Source: CADCUY01 sp964242735
GTDB lineage: Bacteria > Actinomycetota > Actinomycetes > Actinomycetales > Quadrisphaeraceae
Direction: 5' to 3'
Length of the DNA stretch: 64,000 bases
Assembly: GCA_964242735.1 (NCBI GenBank)
Contig: CAXTAK010000013.1
Location: 1 to 64,000 of the forward strand
The position numbers and the translations under genes are program-made. The first letter of the stretch is position 1, and each line of letters opens with the position of its first letter. Below the pieces are notes generated by a model, which searched no databases, was not told the DNA's origin, and saw only the letters and a program-made list of their open reading frames with translations. Shown one piece after another: positions 50,202-59,003 of the stretch.

Positions 50202-51170
50202 TCAGAAGATGCGCAGCACCGCCACAACGCCCACCAGCGCCCCCAACACCCCCACCGCCCCGACCGCGGCGAAGACCCGCGACGCCGGCAGCACCGACGT
50301 CCCCTCGTCCAGACCGAGACGCTCAGGCCACTGGCGCACCCCGCCGAGCGCCGGCACCGCGGCCGCCGGCTGCAACTTCTCGGCGATCTCCCCCACGCCG
50401 TCGCGGGGGAGGCGGGTGCTGCCACGGCCGCCCCGGGCGGCAGCCGGTGCGGCCCCGGTGGTGCGGGCCGGCGAGGGCGCCGCCGTCGGGACTCCCACGG
50501 GCGACAGCTGCATCGTCGGCGCCTCCACCGCCGGGACCTCCACCGTCGGTGCCTCCAGCACCGGCGCCTCCACCGGCGGCACCCCCACCACCGGTGCCTC
50601 CACCGTCGGAGCCGTGAGCGACGGCTCGGGGAGCGGCACCACCGGCACCGGTGCCTCTGCCACCAGCGCCCCGGACACCGGTGCCGGTGCGCTGCTGCCG
50701 GCCACCACGGCCATCAGCGCGGCCCGCGCACCGGCCGACACGGGTGACGTGCCCTCGCCCGGCACCAGCAGCGCCTCCCCGGCAGCGGTCGTCGCCACCT
50801 CCCCGGGGTCCACCGTCACGGGCACCAGCCCCCGGTCGGCGAGGTCGGCGAGCGCGGTGTCCAGGCCGGCGGCGAGGCGCTGCGCCTGCGCAGGCGCCAG
50901 CTCCCCGCCGACGCCGGCGAGCACACCGGTCGCCTCGGGCATCACCACGAGCACCCGCCCCGGCAGGGGCAGCGCGTCCAGGACCTGCACCCACTCCGAG
51001 GGGGGCAGCATCCGCAGCACCCGGGCGAGGCGCTCAGGGCGCTGGGTCGGCACCGCGCGCACGCTGACCGGGCGGCCCAGCAGGACGTCGTACCCCTGCC
51101 CCGCCACGCCGCCCGAGAGGCCCTCGACCACGTCGTCGGCCACCCGGTACCGCCGCGCCGGGGCGCTCAC
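50202..51170 (-). CDS. tail-anchored pseudokinase-like protein with proline-rich repeats
   Basis: A 322-residue protein. Residues about 5-150 align by eye to a Ser/Thr kinase: RYRVADDVVEG, GYDVLLGRPVSVRAV (beta-3, Lys replaced by Arg), VQVLDALPLPGRVLVVMPEATG (hinge), then AGLDTALADLADRGLVPVTVDPGEVATTAAGEALLVPG where kinases have HRDVKPxNVLL and DFG. The catalytic Asp and DFG are absent. A degenerate VEAP/VEVP repeat follows at about 185-240, and a final hydrophobic stretch FAAVGAVGVLGALVGVVAVL anchors it. GTG 51170 overlaps the coiled-coil gene by four bases. Family recognition is inferential. Confidence 0.6.
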   Translation of the reverse strand: MSAPARRYRVADDVVEGLSGGVAGQGYDVLLGRPVSVRAVPTQRPERLARVLRMLPPSEWVQVLDALPLPGRVLVVMPEATGVLAGVGGELAPAQAQRLAAGLDTALADLADRGLVPVTVDPGEVATTAAGEALLVPGEGTSPVSAGARAALMAVVAGSSAPAPVSGALVAEAPVPVVPLPEPSLTAPTVEAPVVGVPPVEAPVLEAPTVEVPAVEAPTMQLSPVGVPTAAPSPARTTGAAPAAARGGRGSTRLPRDGVGEIAEKLQPAAAVPALGGVRQWPERLGLDEGTSVLPASRVFAAVGAVGVLGALVGVVAVLRIF

Positions 51171-51826
51171 GCCCGTGCGCCGACCTCGCGGCGGTCCTGG
51201 GCGGCGCGCCCGGCCTCGGTGTGCAGCGGAGGTTCGGCGAGCGGCTGCGCCGACATCAGCACGCGCTCGGCGGAGGAGCGCACCCCGGCGACCAGCTGCT
51301 CGTGCGTGGCCCACAACCGCTCGACCCGCTCCGACAGGTCCTCCACCTCGTCCTCGGCGGCCTGCACCGCCTCCTGCGCGCGCTGGTCGGCGTGGCGCTG
51401 GGTCCGCACCAGCAGCTCCTCCGCGCGGCTCTGCGCGTCGGCGAGCATCGCGTCGTGCCGGGTGGTGGCCTCGTCCTGCGCCTGCTGCACCTGCCCCCGC
51501 ACCACCCGCGCCTCCTCGTCGACCTCGCCGCGCACCTGCTCGGCGTACTGGTCGGCCTCGCCGCGCACCTGCTCGGCGTACCGGTCGGCCTCGGTGCGCA
51601 CCTGGTCGGCCTCGTTCGAGGCCACCTCCAGCAGGCGCGAGACCTGCGGGCCCAGGTCGTGCAGTGCGCCCGCGCCGGGACGGGTCGACCGCTCCTCGGC
51701 CTCCTCGGCGCGGGTCCGGGCCCGCTTGAGGGCGACGCCGAGCTGGCGCACGTGCTCGTCGACGTGCACGCGGTCGTACCCGCGCACGACGAGGGGGAAG
51801 GGGGGGTTCTCTCGCTGCTCAGGCAC
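51167..51826 (-). CDS. DivIVA-domain-like coiled-coil protein
   Basis: A 219-residue protein. The N-terminus (FPLVVRGYDRVHVDEHVRQLGVAL) matches the DivIVA membrane-binding start motif with RGYDR and VD. A long heptad coiled coil follows at about 35-190, including near-repeats of RYAEQVRGEADQYAEQVRGE (about 80-105). DivIVA-like proteins localise to poles or division sites. It has ggaggt before GTG 51826 and is coupled to the pseudokinase-like gene downstream. It probably provides position or scaffolding. Wag31 itself would lie in the dcw cluster, so this is an accessory paralog. Confidence 0.75.
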   Translation of the reverse strand: MPEQRENPPFPLVVRGYDRVHVDEHVRQLGVALKRARTRAEEAEERSTRPGAGALHDLGPQVSRLLEVASNEADQVRTEADRYAEQVRGEADQYAEQVRGEVDEEARVVRGQVQQAQDEATTRHDAMLADAQSRAEELLVRTQRHADQRAQEAVQAAEDEVEDLSERVERLWATHEQLVAGVRSSAERVLMSAQPLAEPPLHTEAGRAAQDRREVGARA

Positions 51827-51991
51827 GTGGACCTCCAGAGGGTGGCGGGCACTCGCCGCGGGTGAGTGACGCGGCGCTCGGGTGATGATCCTCGGACATC
51901 GGGCAAAGCACCACGAGTCGGACACGGATGGGCCGAGGGCTGCCACACCCGTGCACCCGGCGCCCCACCCGCCGCGGTGCTCCTGATCCAC

Positions 51992-51997
51992 TAGCGT
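51992..51997 (+). promoter_or_regulatory. -10-like hexamer before ureG
   Basis: TAGCGT ends seven bases before the ureG ATG at 52005, the same arrangement as before ureA. Confidence 0.55.
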
Positions 51998-52004
51998 CCC
52001 GCCC

Positions 52005-52862
52005 ATGACCGACGGGCACGTCCACCCCAGCCGCCCCGACGTCGACCGCTCGCTGCGCCTGACCGAGCCGCCCCACACCCACCCCGGGCAGGACGGCCCC
52101 CACGCCCACGACGAGCACGCCGACGCCCCTCGCACCCACGCCCAGCACACCCACCCTGCGGTCGCCCGCCCGCAGCGCCCGGCGTCCGGCCCGCTGCGCA
52201 TCGGCATCGGCGGTCCCGTCGGCTCGGGGAAGACCGCGCTGGTCGCCGCGCTGTGCCGCACCCTGGGCGCGCAGCTGGAGCTCGCGGTGGTGACCAACGA
52301 CATCTACACCACCGAGGACGGCGACTTCCTCGTCCGCCACGGGGTGCTGCCCGCGGAGCGGATCACCGCGGTGCAGACCGGCGCCTGCCCGCACACCGCC
52401 ATCCGCGACGACATCGCGATGAACCTCGACGCCGTGGAGGACCTCGAGGAGCGCTTCTCCCCCGACGTGGTGCTCGTGGAGTCCGGCGGCGACAACCTCA
52501 CGGCGACCTTCAGCTACGGCCTGGTCGACGCGCAGGTCTTCGTCGTCGACGTCGCGGGCGGCGACAAGGTGCCGCGCAAGGGCGGTCCGGGCGTCATCAC
52601 CTCCGACCTGCTGGTCATCAACAAGACCGATCTGGCGCCCATGGTCGGCGCGGACCTGGCAGTGATGGACCGCGACGCCGCGGCGCTGCGCCACGACGCC
52701 CCGGTCGTCTTCACCTCCCTGCGCGAGGACCCCAGCGCTGCTCCCGTCGCCGCGTGGGTGCGGGCGCTGCTGGTGCAGCGCGCCGGCGCCGGGCCCCGAG
52801 GAGGCGGGCCGGGCAGGGTCAGTGCCGGCGCCGCCGGGCCGCGGGTTGCGCACGCGGGTTGA
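52005..52862 (+). CDS. ureG: urease accessory GTPase UreG with His-rich N-terminus
   Basis: A 285-residue SIMIBI GTPase that loads nickel into urease. The first about 60 residues are His/Asp-rich (PHTHPGQDGPHAHDEHADAP, HAQHTHP) and could store nickel. The GTPase core follows: IGIGGPVGSGKTALVAALC (P-loop), VVTNDIYTTEDGDFL, TGACPHTAIRDD with the metal-binding Cys-Pro-His, VLVESGGDNL and VINKTDLAPMVG. Residues after about 255 are a Gly/Arg-rich tail. It overlaps ureD by 41 bases. No ureE was found nearby. Confidence 0.93.
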   Translation: MTDGHVHPSRPDVDRSLRLTEPPHTHPGQDGPHAHDEHADAPRTHAQHTHPAVARPQRPASGPLRIGIGGPVGSGKTALVAALCRTLGAQLELAVVTNDIYTTEDGDFLVRHGVLPAERITAVQTGACPHTAIRDDIAMNLDAVEDLEERFSPDVVLVESGGDNLTATFSYGLVDAQVFVVDVAGGDKVPRKGGPGVITSDLLVINKTDLAPMVGADLAVMDRDAAALRHDAPVVFTSLREDPSAAPVAAWVRALLVQRAGAGPRGGGPGRVSAGAAGPRVAHAG

Positions 52863-53619
52863 GCTGGTCGCCGCCCCGGACGGGAGGGGTGGCACCGCGC
52901 TGGTGCTCCTGCGCGCGGACGGCGCGCTGGCGGCCCGCCGCACCGGCAGCCCCCCGGGCACGGGAGCGGCACGGGTGCACCTCGTGGGCACCGCAGCGGG
53001 CCCGCTCGGCGGGGACGTCGTCGAGGTGGCCGTCCGCGTGCGCACCGGCGCCGCCCTGGTCGTCCGCGGCGTCGCAGCGACCCTGGCCCTGCCCTCCCGC
53101 GGCGGGACCGCCGCGCGGACGTCGCTGCACCTGGTCGTCGAGGACGGGGCGCACCTCGATGTCGCGCTGGAACCGGTGGTCGTCGCCCGCGGCGCCGACC
53201 TCCACGCCGCCACCACGGTCGACGTCGCAGCGGGCGGCTCGCTGGACCTCACCGAGCAGGTGGTGCTGGGCCGCTGGCGCGAGGCGGCGGGACGCTGGAG
53301 CGGCTCGCTCACCGCGAGCCTCGGCGGGCGGCCGTGGCTGGTGCAGCACGTGGCCCTGGGCGACGGCTCACCGACCTGGGACGCCCTCGACGCCCCGCGG
53401 GCCTACCTCAGCCGGCTGCGCACCGACGAGGATGCCGCGTCGGACGCGCGCTGCGCCGGCCGGGCTGCGCTGTTGCCGCTGGCCCGCGGCGGCAGCCTGC
53501 TGGAGGCGCTCGGCGCCGACCTGCGCTCAGCGCACGCCGACGCCGCCGCACTGGACGGGACCGGCCCGGGGCGGACGCTCGTCGAGGCGGCCGCTACGCC
53601 CCGTCCGGGTGCGCGATGA
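52822..53619 (+). CDS. ureD: urease accessory protein UreD (UreH)
   Basis: A 265-residue scaffold for UreF-UreG on apo-urease. It has LVLLRADGALAARRTGS, VRTGAALVVRGVAATLALPSRGG, LDVALEPVVVARGADLHAATTVDVAAGGSLDLTEQVVLGR and LGGRPWLVQHVALGDGSPTWDA. The pattern fits the beta-helix fold of the family. GTG 52822 lies inside ureG. Its 3' end overlaps the convergent hydrolase remnant by about 25 bases. Confidence 0.88.
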   Translation: MPAPPGRGLRTRVELVAAPDGRGGTALVLLRADGALAARRTGSPPGTGAARVHLVGTAAGPLGGDVVEVAVRVRTGAALVVRGVAATLALPSRGGTAARTSLHLVVEDGAHLDVALEPVVVARGADLHAATTVDVAAGGSLDLTEQVVLGRWREAAGRWSGSLTASLGGRPWLVQHVALGDGSPTWDALDAPRAYLSRLRTDEDAASDARCAGRAALLPLARGGSLLEALGADLRSAHADAAALDGTGPGRTLVEAAATPRPGAR

Positions 53620-54448
53620 GCCGGTCCAGGGCGTCGGGGACGGCGTCGAGCACCGACGCGTGTCCCGCGGGCGGACCCTCAGCTCACCCCGGGGGCAGCT
53701 GCGCGCCGGGGCGCGGGAGCGGGTGAGCGGCACCACCCGGTCCTCGCCGCCGTGCACCGGGGGCAGCGGCGCGCGCACCTCCCCCGGGTCGGAGCCCCAC
53801 GGGCTGACGAACGCCACGTCGTCGTCGACCACTCCGCCGGAGCCCTCTGGCTGGTCGTGGGCGGCGGCCGGCCCGCCCCGCGTCCTCCCCCGGGGACGCC
53901 CACGGCCCGGCCAGGGCCGCCCGGTCGGCCGCCGTGGAGCTGGTCTCGTCGGAGTGCTCGGTCTCGGCGTGGCGGGCGCGGGCCCGGCGCCCGGCGAGCG
54001 CCGACCGCAGCCCGGAGGCGTCGACCGTCCCGTCGGACCACGCGGCGTCGCCGACGCACGGCGCCGGGCCGGCGGGGCTGACCACGCCGGTGACGCGACC
54101 GCGCAGCAGCGCGCCACGGGCGAGGGCGTGCGGGCCTCCTCCGGAGGCGCCCATCACGGCGAAGCGCCCGGGGCCCAGCGCGTCGGCGACCGCGGCGACG
54201 TCACCGGCCGTTGGCGCGGCGTCCCGGCGCGGCGACGGGCTCGACCCGCCGTGGTCGGGCCGGGCGCACGACACCACCCGGACGCCGCTCTGCGCAGCGG
54301 CGCGCACCAGCGGCTCCAGCGGGGCACCGGTCTGGGGAGATCCGTGGTGCCAGACCAGGGCGGGAGCGGCGGCGCCACCGTCGAGGACCCCGCTGTCGTG
54401 GGCCCGCAGCGTCCGACCGTCACCGGCCGGGACGTCCACGGCTGCCAC
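53594..54448 (-). pseudogene. alpha/beta hydrolase with frameshifts
   Basis: GTG 54448 opens GRTLRAHDSGVLDGGAAAPALVWHHGSPQTG and the nucleophile elbow FAVMGASGGGPHALARG (G-x-S-x-G). About 53900 the frame shifts (DDDVAFVSPWGSDPGEVRAPLPPVHGGEDRVVPL carries the catalytic acid region), and about 53690 it shifts again to AGHASVLDAVPDALDRLIAHP before TAG 53594-53596. Two frameshifts in conserved sequence indicate a decaying gene or local sequencing errors. The three pieces form a normal single-domain hydrolase. Confidence 0.8.
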
Positions 54449-54556
54449 CGCGCACCCACGGCAGGGGTGTGCGGGCCGACCGGCTCGGCTCGCAGCGCGC
54501 TCGGGGCGGGCCTACCGTCACGGGGCAGCACCCACCGCCGGACCCCAGGAGCGCCC

Positions 54557-55078
54557 GTGCCCGACCTCGCCAAGGCCGCCACCGCCGTCGGCCGCGCCGC
54601 CCAGGGCCTCGCGGCCCTGGTGGGCCACCGACCCGACCCGGTGCAGCAGACGCTGACCATCGCCGCCCCGCCCGCTGAGGTGGCGGCCGCGTGCCGTGAC
54701 GCCGCCTCGCTCTCCCAGGCCCTGGGCGACGCGGGCTCGGTCGAGGCGGGCGCGGGCCCCGCGTACCGGTGGAGCCTCGGGGCCGACGGCGGCGAGGCGG
54801 TGGTGTGGCAGACCGCCCTGACCGAGACGGGCGGCCCACCGCTGGTCCTGCGCTGGGCCGCCCCCGGCGGCGACGACGGCTACGTGCTGTCCGTGACGCT
54901 GCGCGAGGCCCCCGCGGGCCTCGGCACCGAGGCCACCGCGCGCGCCGTCCTGCCGGTGCCCGGCCTGGCTGCCGGGGCAGCGCTGTACACGCTGCTCTAC
55001 CGGCTGCGCGCGCTGGTCCAGACCGGTGAGGTGCCCACGATCACCCCGCAGCCCGCCGGCCGACCCGGCGACCGCTGA
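54557..55078 (+). CDS. SRPBCC family protein
   Basis: A 173-residue START-like protein. It begins VPDLAKAATAVGRAAQGLAALVGHRPDPVQQTLTIAAPPAEVAAACRDAASLS and has a WSLGADGGEAVVWQTALTE core, then LPVPGLAAGAALYTLLYRLRALVQTGEVPTI. This is the SRPBCC type that shields hydrophobic ligands, akin to cyclase/dehydrase-like proteins. aggagc precedes GTG 54557. It lies 36 bases upstream of a zinc dehydrogenase gene, probably cotranscribed with it. Confidence 0.82.
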   Translation: MPDLAKAATAVGRAAQGLAALVGHRPDPVQQTLTIAAPPAEVAAACRDAASLSQALGDAGSVEAGAGPAYRWSLGADGGEAVVWQTALTETGGPPLVLRWAAPGGDDGYVLSVTLREAPAGLGTEATARAVLPVPGLAAGAALYTLLYRLRALVQTGEVPTITPQPAGRPGDR

Positions 55079-55114
55079 CCCACCGCAGACCCACCGCAGA
55101 CCTGGAGGACCCCC

Positions 55115-56296
55115 GTGCGCGCACTGTGCTGGAACGGCGTCAACGACATCGCGGTGCAGACCGTCGACGACCCGACCGTGGTCAACCCCCGCGACGTCGT
55201 CCTGCGCGTGACCCTGACCGCCACGTGCGGATCGGACCTGCACTTCATCGACGGGTACCTGCCCGGGATGCGCGCCGGTGATGTCTTCGGGCACGAGTTC
55301 ATGGGCGAGGTCGTCGAGGTCGGCCCCGAGGTGCGCCGGGTCGTGGTCGGCGACCGCGTCGTCGTCCCCTCGTTCATCGCGTGCGGTTCCTGCTACTACT
55401 GCGACCGGGAGCTGTACTCCCTGTGCGACACCACCAACCCGAACGCCGCTGCGCAGCAGCCCGTCCTGGGGTTCCCCAGCGGGGGCATCTACGGGTACAC
55501 CCACCCCTTCGGGGGGTACGCGGGCTCGCACGCGGAGTACGTGCGCGTGCCCTTCGGTGACGTCAACTGCTTCACCGTGCCCGAGGGGGTCAGCGACGAG
55601 CAGGCGGTGTTCGTCTCCGACGCGGTGCCGACGGCGTTCATGGGCGCCGACCTCGCCGACATCTCCCCCGGTGACACCGTCGCGGTCTTCGGCGCGGGCG
55701 GGGTGGGGGTGATGGCCGCGGCGAGCGCGAGGATCCTCGGCGCCGGGCGGGTCATCGTGATCGACCGGTTCCCCGAGCGCCTGGAGCTGGCGCGCCGCGT
55801 CGGCGCGGAGACCATCGACTACACCGAGGTCGACAGCGTGCAGGAAGCGCTGCGGGAGGCCACCGGGGGGCGCGGGCCGGACTCCGTCATCGAGGCCGTG
55901 GGCATGGAGGCGCACGGCACCGGAGTGCAGCAGGCCTACGACCGCGCCAAGCAGGCGCTGCGCCTGGAGACCGACCGGGCGACGCCGCTGCGCGAGGCCA
56001 TCCTCGCCGTCCGCAAGGGCGGCACCGTCTCGGTGCTCGGCGTCTACGGGCTCACCGACAAGTTCCCGATGGGACTGGTGGTCAACAAGGGGCTGACGCT
56101 GCGCGCCGCGCAGCAGCACGGCCAGCGGTACGTGCCGCGCCTGCTGGGCCACGTCGCGGCCGGGGAGCTGGACCCCTCGATCCTGCTGACCCACGACCTG
56201 CCGCTGGAGGACGCCGTCCGCGGTTACCAGCTGTTCAAGGACAAGGAGGACGGGTGCGTGCGCGCGGTCTTCCGCCCCGCGCCCTCGGGAGCCTGA
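55115..56296 (+). CDS. zinc-dependent alcohol dehydrogenase (formaldehyde-dehydrogenase-like)
   Basis: A 393-residue medium-chain dehydrogenase. Catalytic zinc ligands are in ATCGSDLHFIDGYLPGMRAGDVFGHEFMGEV. The structural zinc loop is ACGSCYYCDRELYSLC with four Cys, and the nucleotide loop is VAVFGAGGVGVMAAASARILGA followed by VIDRFPERLELA, which favours NAD. The long insert QPVLGFPSGGIYGYTHPFGGYAG is typical of glutathione-independent formaldehyde-dehydrogenase relatives. ggagg precedes GTG 55115. It follows the SRPBCC gene. Confidence 0.9.
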   Translation: MRALCWNGVNDIAVQTVDDPTVVNPRDVVLRVTLTATCGSDLHFIDGYLPGMRAGDVFGHEFMGEVVEVGPEVRRVVVGDRVVVPSFIACGSCYYCDRELYSLCDTTNPNAAAQQPVLGFPSGGIYGYTHPFGGYAGSHAEYVRVPFGDVNCFTVPEGVSDEQAVFVSDAVPTAFMGADLADISPGDTVAVFGAGGVGVMAAASARILGAGRVIVIDRFPERLELARRVGAETIDYTEVDSVQEALREATGGRGPDSVIEAVGMEAHGTGVQQAYDRAKQALRLETDRATPLREAILAVRKGGTVSVLGVYGLTDKFPMGLVVNKGLTLRAAQQHGQRYVPRLLGHVAAGELDPSILLTHDLPLEDAVRGYQLFKDKEDGCVRAVFRPAPSGA

Positions 56297-56332
56297 CGCC
56301 CCTGCCGCGCCGGCTGTCCTCCCGGCGGGTCC

Positions 56333-57616
56333 TCACAGGTGCACGTCGCCGATGTGGACCTCCTCGCCGCGGCGCTCCTCCAGCTGCGAGCGCCTGGCGT
56401 GGCGCGCCTGGTCCATCCACCGCACCACGGGGGTGGCCGTGGAGCCGTGCAGCACGACGGAGAGGGCGACGGCGAAGCCCACGGCCGCCCACAGCGGCCC
56501 GGCGGGGAACTCCCCGTTCTCCAGGGCGTAGGCCAGGTAGTACAGCGAGCCGATGCCCCTCACCCCGAAGAAGGCGATGACCATCTTCTCCCGGGTGCCC
56601 CCGGCGGTGCCGCGGAGGGACACCCACCCCACGAAGGGGCGGATGACGAGGACCAGCAGCAGCACCGTGGCCGCGAGCTGCCACGTCAGGTCCCGCAGCA
56701 GGCCGTCGGCGATGGCCACCCCGAGCAGCAGCAGCAGCCACGCGGTCAGCATCCGCTCGACCTGCTCGATGAAGCTGTGCGCGACCTGGTGGGCGCCGTG
56801 CGAGCGCTCCGCGGCCCGGATGGCGCACGCCGCGACGAAGACCGCCACGAACCCGTAGCCGTAGACCAGCTGGGTGAGGCCGTAGGCGAGGAAGCACACC
56901 GCGAGGGCGGTGAAGCCCTCGACGTCGTCGGACAGGCGCAGGAAGTCCTGGGTGGCCCGGAAGAACACCCGGCCGAGGCCCACCCCCACGGCCAGCCCCA
57001 CCACGACGCCGATGGCCAGGCGGACGACGACGTCGACCAGGACCCACTCGCCCACCCAGCTGCCCCAGCCGCCGGCCGCCGCCAGCCCGAGGGCCAGGTA
57101 CACGGCGGGGAACGCCGCCCCGTCGTTCAGCCCGGCCTCGGAGGTGACCGCGAAGCGCACCTCGTCCTCGTGGGTCTCCTCACTCGGTTCCCCGACCTGG
57201 ACGTCGCCGGCCAGGACCGGGTCGGTGGGCGCGAGCACCGCCCCCAGCAGCACGGCCGCCGCCAGCGGCAGACCGCCGAGCACATGGCCGGTGATCGCGA
57301 GCAGGGCGACCGTCAGCGGCATCGCGATCGCGATCAGCCGCCACGTGGAGGCCCAGCGGCGCCAGCCGATGGCCCGGTCGATCGCCAGGCCGGCACCCAT
57401 CAGGGAGATGATCACCACGACCTCGGTGAGGTGCTCGACGAGCACCCCGTGCTCGGTGGGGTCCACCCTCGGCAGGCCCGGCGCGAAGCCCAGCAGCACC
57501 CCCAGGCCGAGGAAGGCCATCGGCAGGCTGAAGGCCCGGTCGCTGAGCAGGCGGGGGAGCATCGCCGCCAGCAGGGCACTCGCCCCGGCGATGGCGAAGA
57601 TGGCGAAGGGGAGCAC
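56333..57616 (-). CDS. cation:proton antiporter (CPA1, NhaP-like)
   Basis: A 427-residue membrane protein with about 12 hydrophobic segments. Family motifs are VLAPTDPVLAGDVQVGEP (ion-binding Asp), VTSEAGLNDGAAFPAV (GLNDG), and AFFGVRGIGSLYYLAYAL. It exchanges Na+ or K+ for H+ and adjusts cytoplasmic pH, which may be relevant to the alkali made by urease. The C-terminal RRSQLEERRGEE tail is short. GTG 57616 is the start. It is transcribed away from DUF2243. Confidence 0.9.
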   Translation of the reverse strand: MLPFAIFAIAGASALLAAMLPRLLSDRAFSLPMAFLGLGVLLGFAPGLPRVDPTEHGVLVEHLTEVVVIISLMGAGLAIDRAIGWRRWASTWRLIAIAMPLTVALLAITGHVLGGLPLAAAVLLGAVLAPTDPVLAGDVQVGEPSEETHEDEVRFAVTSEAGLNDGAAFPAVYLALGLAAAGGWGSWVGEWVLVDVVVRLAIGVVVGLAVGVGLGRVFFRATQDFLRLSDDVEGFTALAVCFLAYGLTQLVYGYGFVAVFVAACAIRAAERSHGAHQVAHSFIEQVERMLTAWLLLLLGVAIADGLLRDLTWQLAATVLLLVLVIRPFVGWVSLRGTAGGTREKMVIAFFGVRGIGSLYYLAYALENGEFPAGPLWAAVGFAVALSVVLHGSTATPVVRWMDQARHARRSQLEERRGEEVHIGDVHL

Positions 57617-57668
57617 GGAACATCCTCACCCGCCACGGGGGGCTGTGCCCGTCCACGGCGGGTAGGGG

Positions 57669-58163
57669 GTGTGCGTGGCAGCAGGTGGGTGGGTGAGGTC
57701 GGGGGTCGCGTCGGGGGTCCTGACGGGCGCGGGTGTGGCGGCGTTCCTCGACGAGACGGTCTTCCACCAGCTGCTGCGCTGGCACCACCTCTACGACCGG
57801 TCCACCACCGCCGCCGGCATCATCTCGGACGGGATCTTCCACGCCGTGGGCACCGCGGCCCTGGTCGTGGGGCTGTTCCTGTACGCGGACCTCCAGCGGC
57901 GGGGCGCGTTCGCCGCGCGGCGGTGGATCGGCGCGACCGTCCTGGGCTGGGGGGCGTTCCAGCTCTACGACGGGCTCGTGCAGCACAAGGTGCTGCGCCT
58001 GCACCAGGTGCGCTACGACGTGGAGCTGCTGCCCTACGACCTGGCCTGGAACGGGGCCGCGCTGGTCGGCATCGCCGTCGGCGCGGTCCTGGTGCGCCGG
58101 CGCCCCGGCACGCGGGCCACCGCGGCGAGCCCAGCGGCGGGAACCACCGGGGGCACCGGGTGA
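57669..58163 (+). CDS. DUF2243 membrane protein
   Basis: A 164-residue protein with four predicted transmembrane segments. The DUF2243 signature is AAFLDETVFHQLLRWHHLYDRSTTAAGIISDGIFHAVGTAALVVG and FQLYDGLVQHKVLRLHQVR, with conserved His residues. DUF2243 genes commonly precede ctaG in actinobacteria. A role in copper or haem-copper oxidase assembly is inferred only. GTG 57669 is used; GTG 57675 is possible. Its stop overlaps the ctaG start by four bases. Confidence 0.87.
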   Translation: MCVAAGGWVRSGVASGVLTGAGVAAFLDETVFHQLLRWHHLYDRSTTAAGIISDGIFHAVGTAALVVGLFLYADLQRRGAFAARRWIGATVLGWGAFQLYDGLVQHKVLRLHQVRYDVELLPYDLAWNGAALVGIAVGAVLVRRRPGTRATAASPAAGTTGGTG

Positions 58164-58948
58164 GCGCGGCGGGGGCGCTGGTGCTGGTGCTGCTCGCGGC
58201 GGCGGGCACCGCTGGCGCCGTCGCGGTCACCCGGCTGCGCTGCCGCGGGGTGACCTGGCCCCTGGAGCGGACGGCGGCCGCGGCGGGGGGGCTCGCGGTC
58301 ACGTGCGCGGCCGTGGTCCTGCCGGTGAGCGGCGCGCTCGGCCCGGCGGGCCTGCACGCGGCGCAGCACCTGCTGGGCGGCATGGTGGGGCCCCTGCTGC
58401 TGGCCCTGTCGGCACCGGTGACCCTGGCGCTGCGCGCGCTGGCGCCGCGGCCCCGGCGTGTGCTGCTCGCGGTGGTGCGCAGCCGCCCCGCGGGCGTGCT
58501 CACCTCACCGGTGGTCGTGGTGGTCCTGGACGCCGGGGGCCTCGCCGCGCTGTACCTGACCGGGCTGGTGGGGCACAGCCGCCACGTCCCGTGGGTCGCC
58601 GCGGTGGTGCACCTGCACCTGTTCGTGGCGGGCTACCTGCTCGCCGCGGTGCTCGCCGGCCCCGACCCGGTCCCGCACCGGGTCGGGACCGCCGCGGCGC
58701 TGTTCCTGCTCGTGGTGGTCGGGGCCACCCACCAGGTGGTGATGACCGTGGCGTACGCGCACGCCCTGAGCGCGCCCGCCGGGCCGGACGGCGCGGCGAT
58801 GGCCGCCGCGAGCCTGATGCGCACCGGTGGGCACCTGGTCGACGCGGCGCTGGTGGCCGCGGTGATGGCCCGGTGGTACGCCGCGACCGGCCGCGCGCTG
58901 GCCCGGCAGCGACGCCGGTCGGCGCGCGCGGGCACCGTCCCGGCGTGA
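58160..58948 (+). CDS. ctaG: cytochrome c oxidase assembly factor (CtaG/Caa3 type)
   Basis: A 262-residue polytopic membrane protein. It has the family pattern HAAQHLLGGMVGPLLLALSAPVTLALRALAPRPR, then HVPWVAAVVHLHLFVAGYLLAAVLAGPDPVPHR and LMRTGGHLVDAALVAAVMARWY with conserved His. It probably acts in the maturation of haem-copper oxidases. It overlaps the DUF2243 gene by four bases (GTGA). Confidence 0.87.
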   Translation: MSAAGALVLVLLAAAGTAGAVAVTRLRCRGVTWPLERTAAAAGGLAVTCAAVVLPVSGALGPAGLHAAQHLLGGMVGPLLLALSAPVTLALRALAPRPRRVLLAVVRSRPAGVLTSPVVVVVLDAGGLAALYLTGLVGHSRHVPWVAAVVHLHLFVAGYLLAAVLAGPDPVPHRVGTAAALFLLVVVGATHQVVMTVAYAHALSAPAGPDGAAMAAASLMRTGGHLVDAALVAAVMARWYAATGRALARQRRRSARAGTVPA

Positions 58949-59003
58949 GCGCCGCGGCGCCCAGCGGCCACGCCGAGCAGCGGCCACGTGCACCTGCCCG
59001 CAC

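Noticed and set aside
55080..55105. Direct repeat cccaccgcagac upstream of the zinc dehydrogenase as an operator
   Set aside because: The two adjacent short copies show no symmetry and could be simple slippage.
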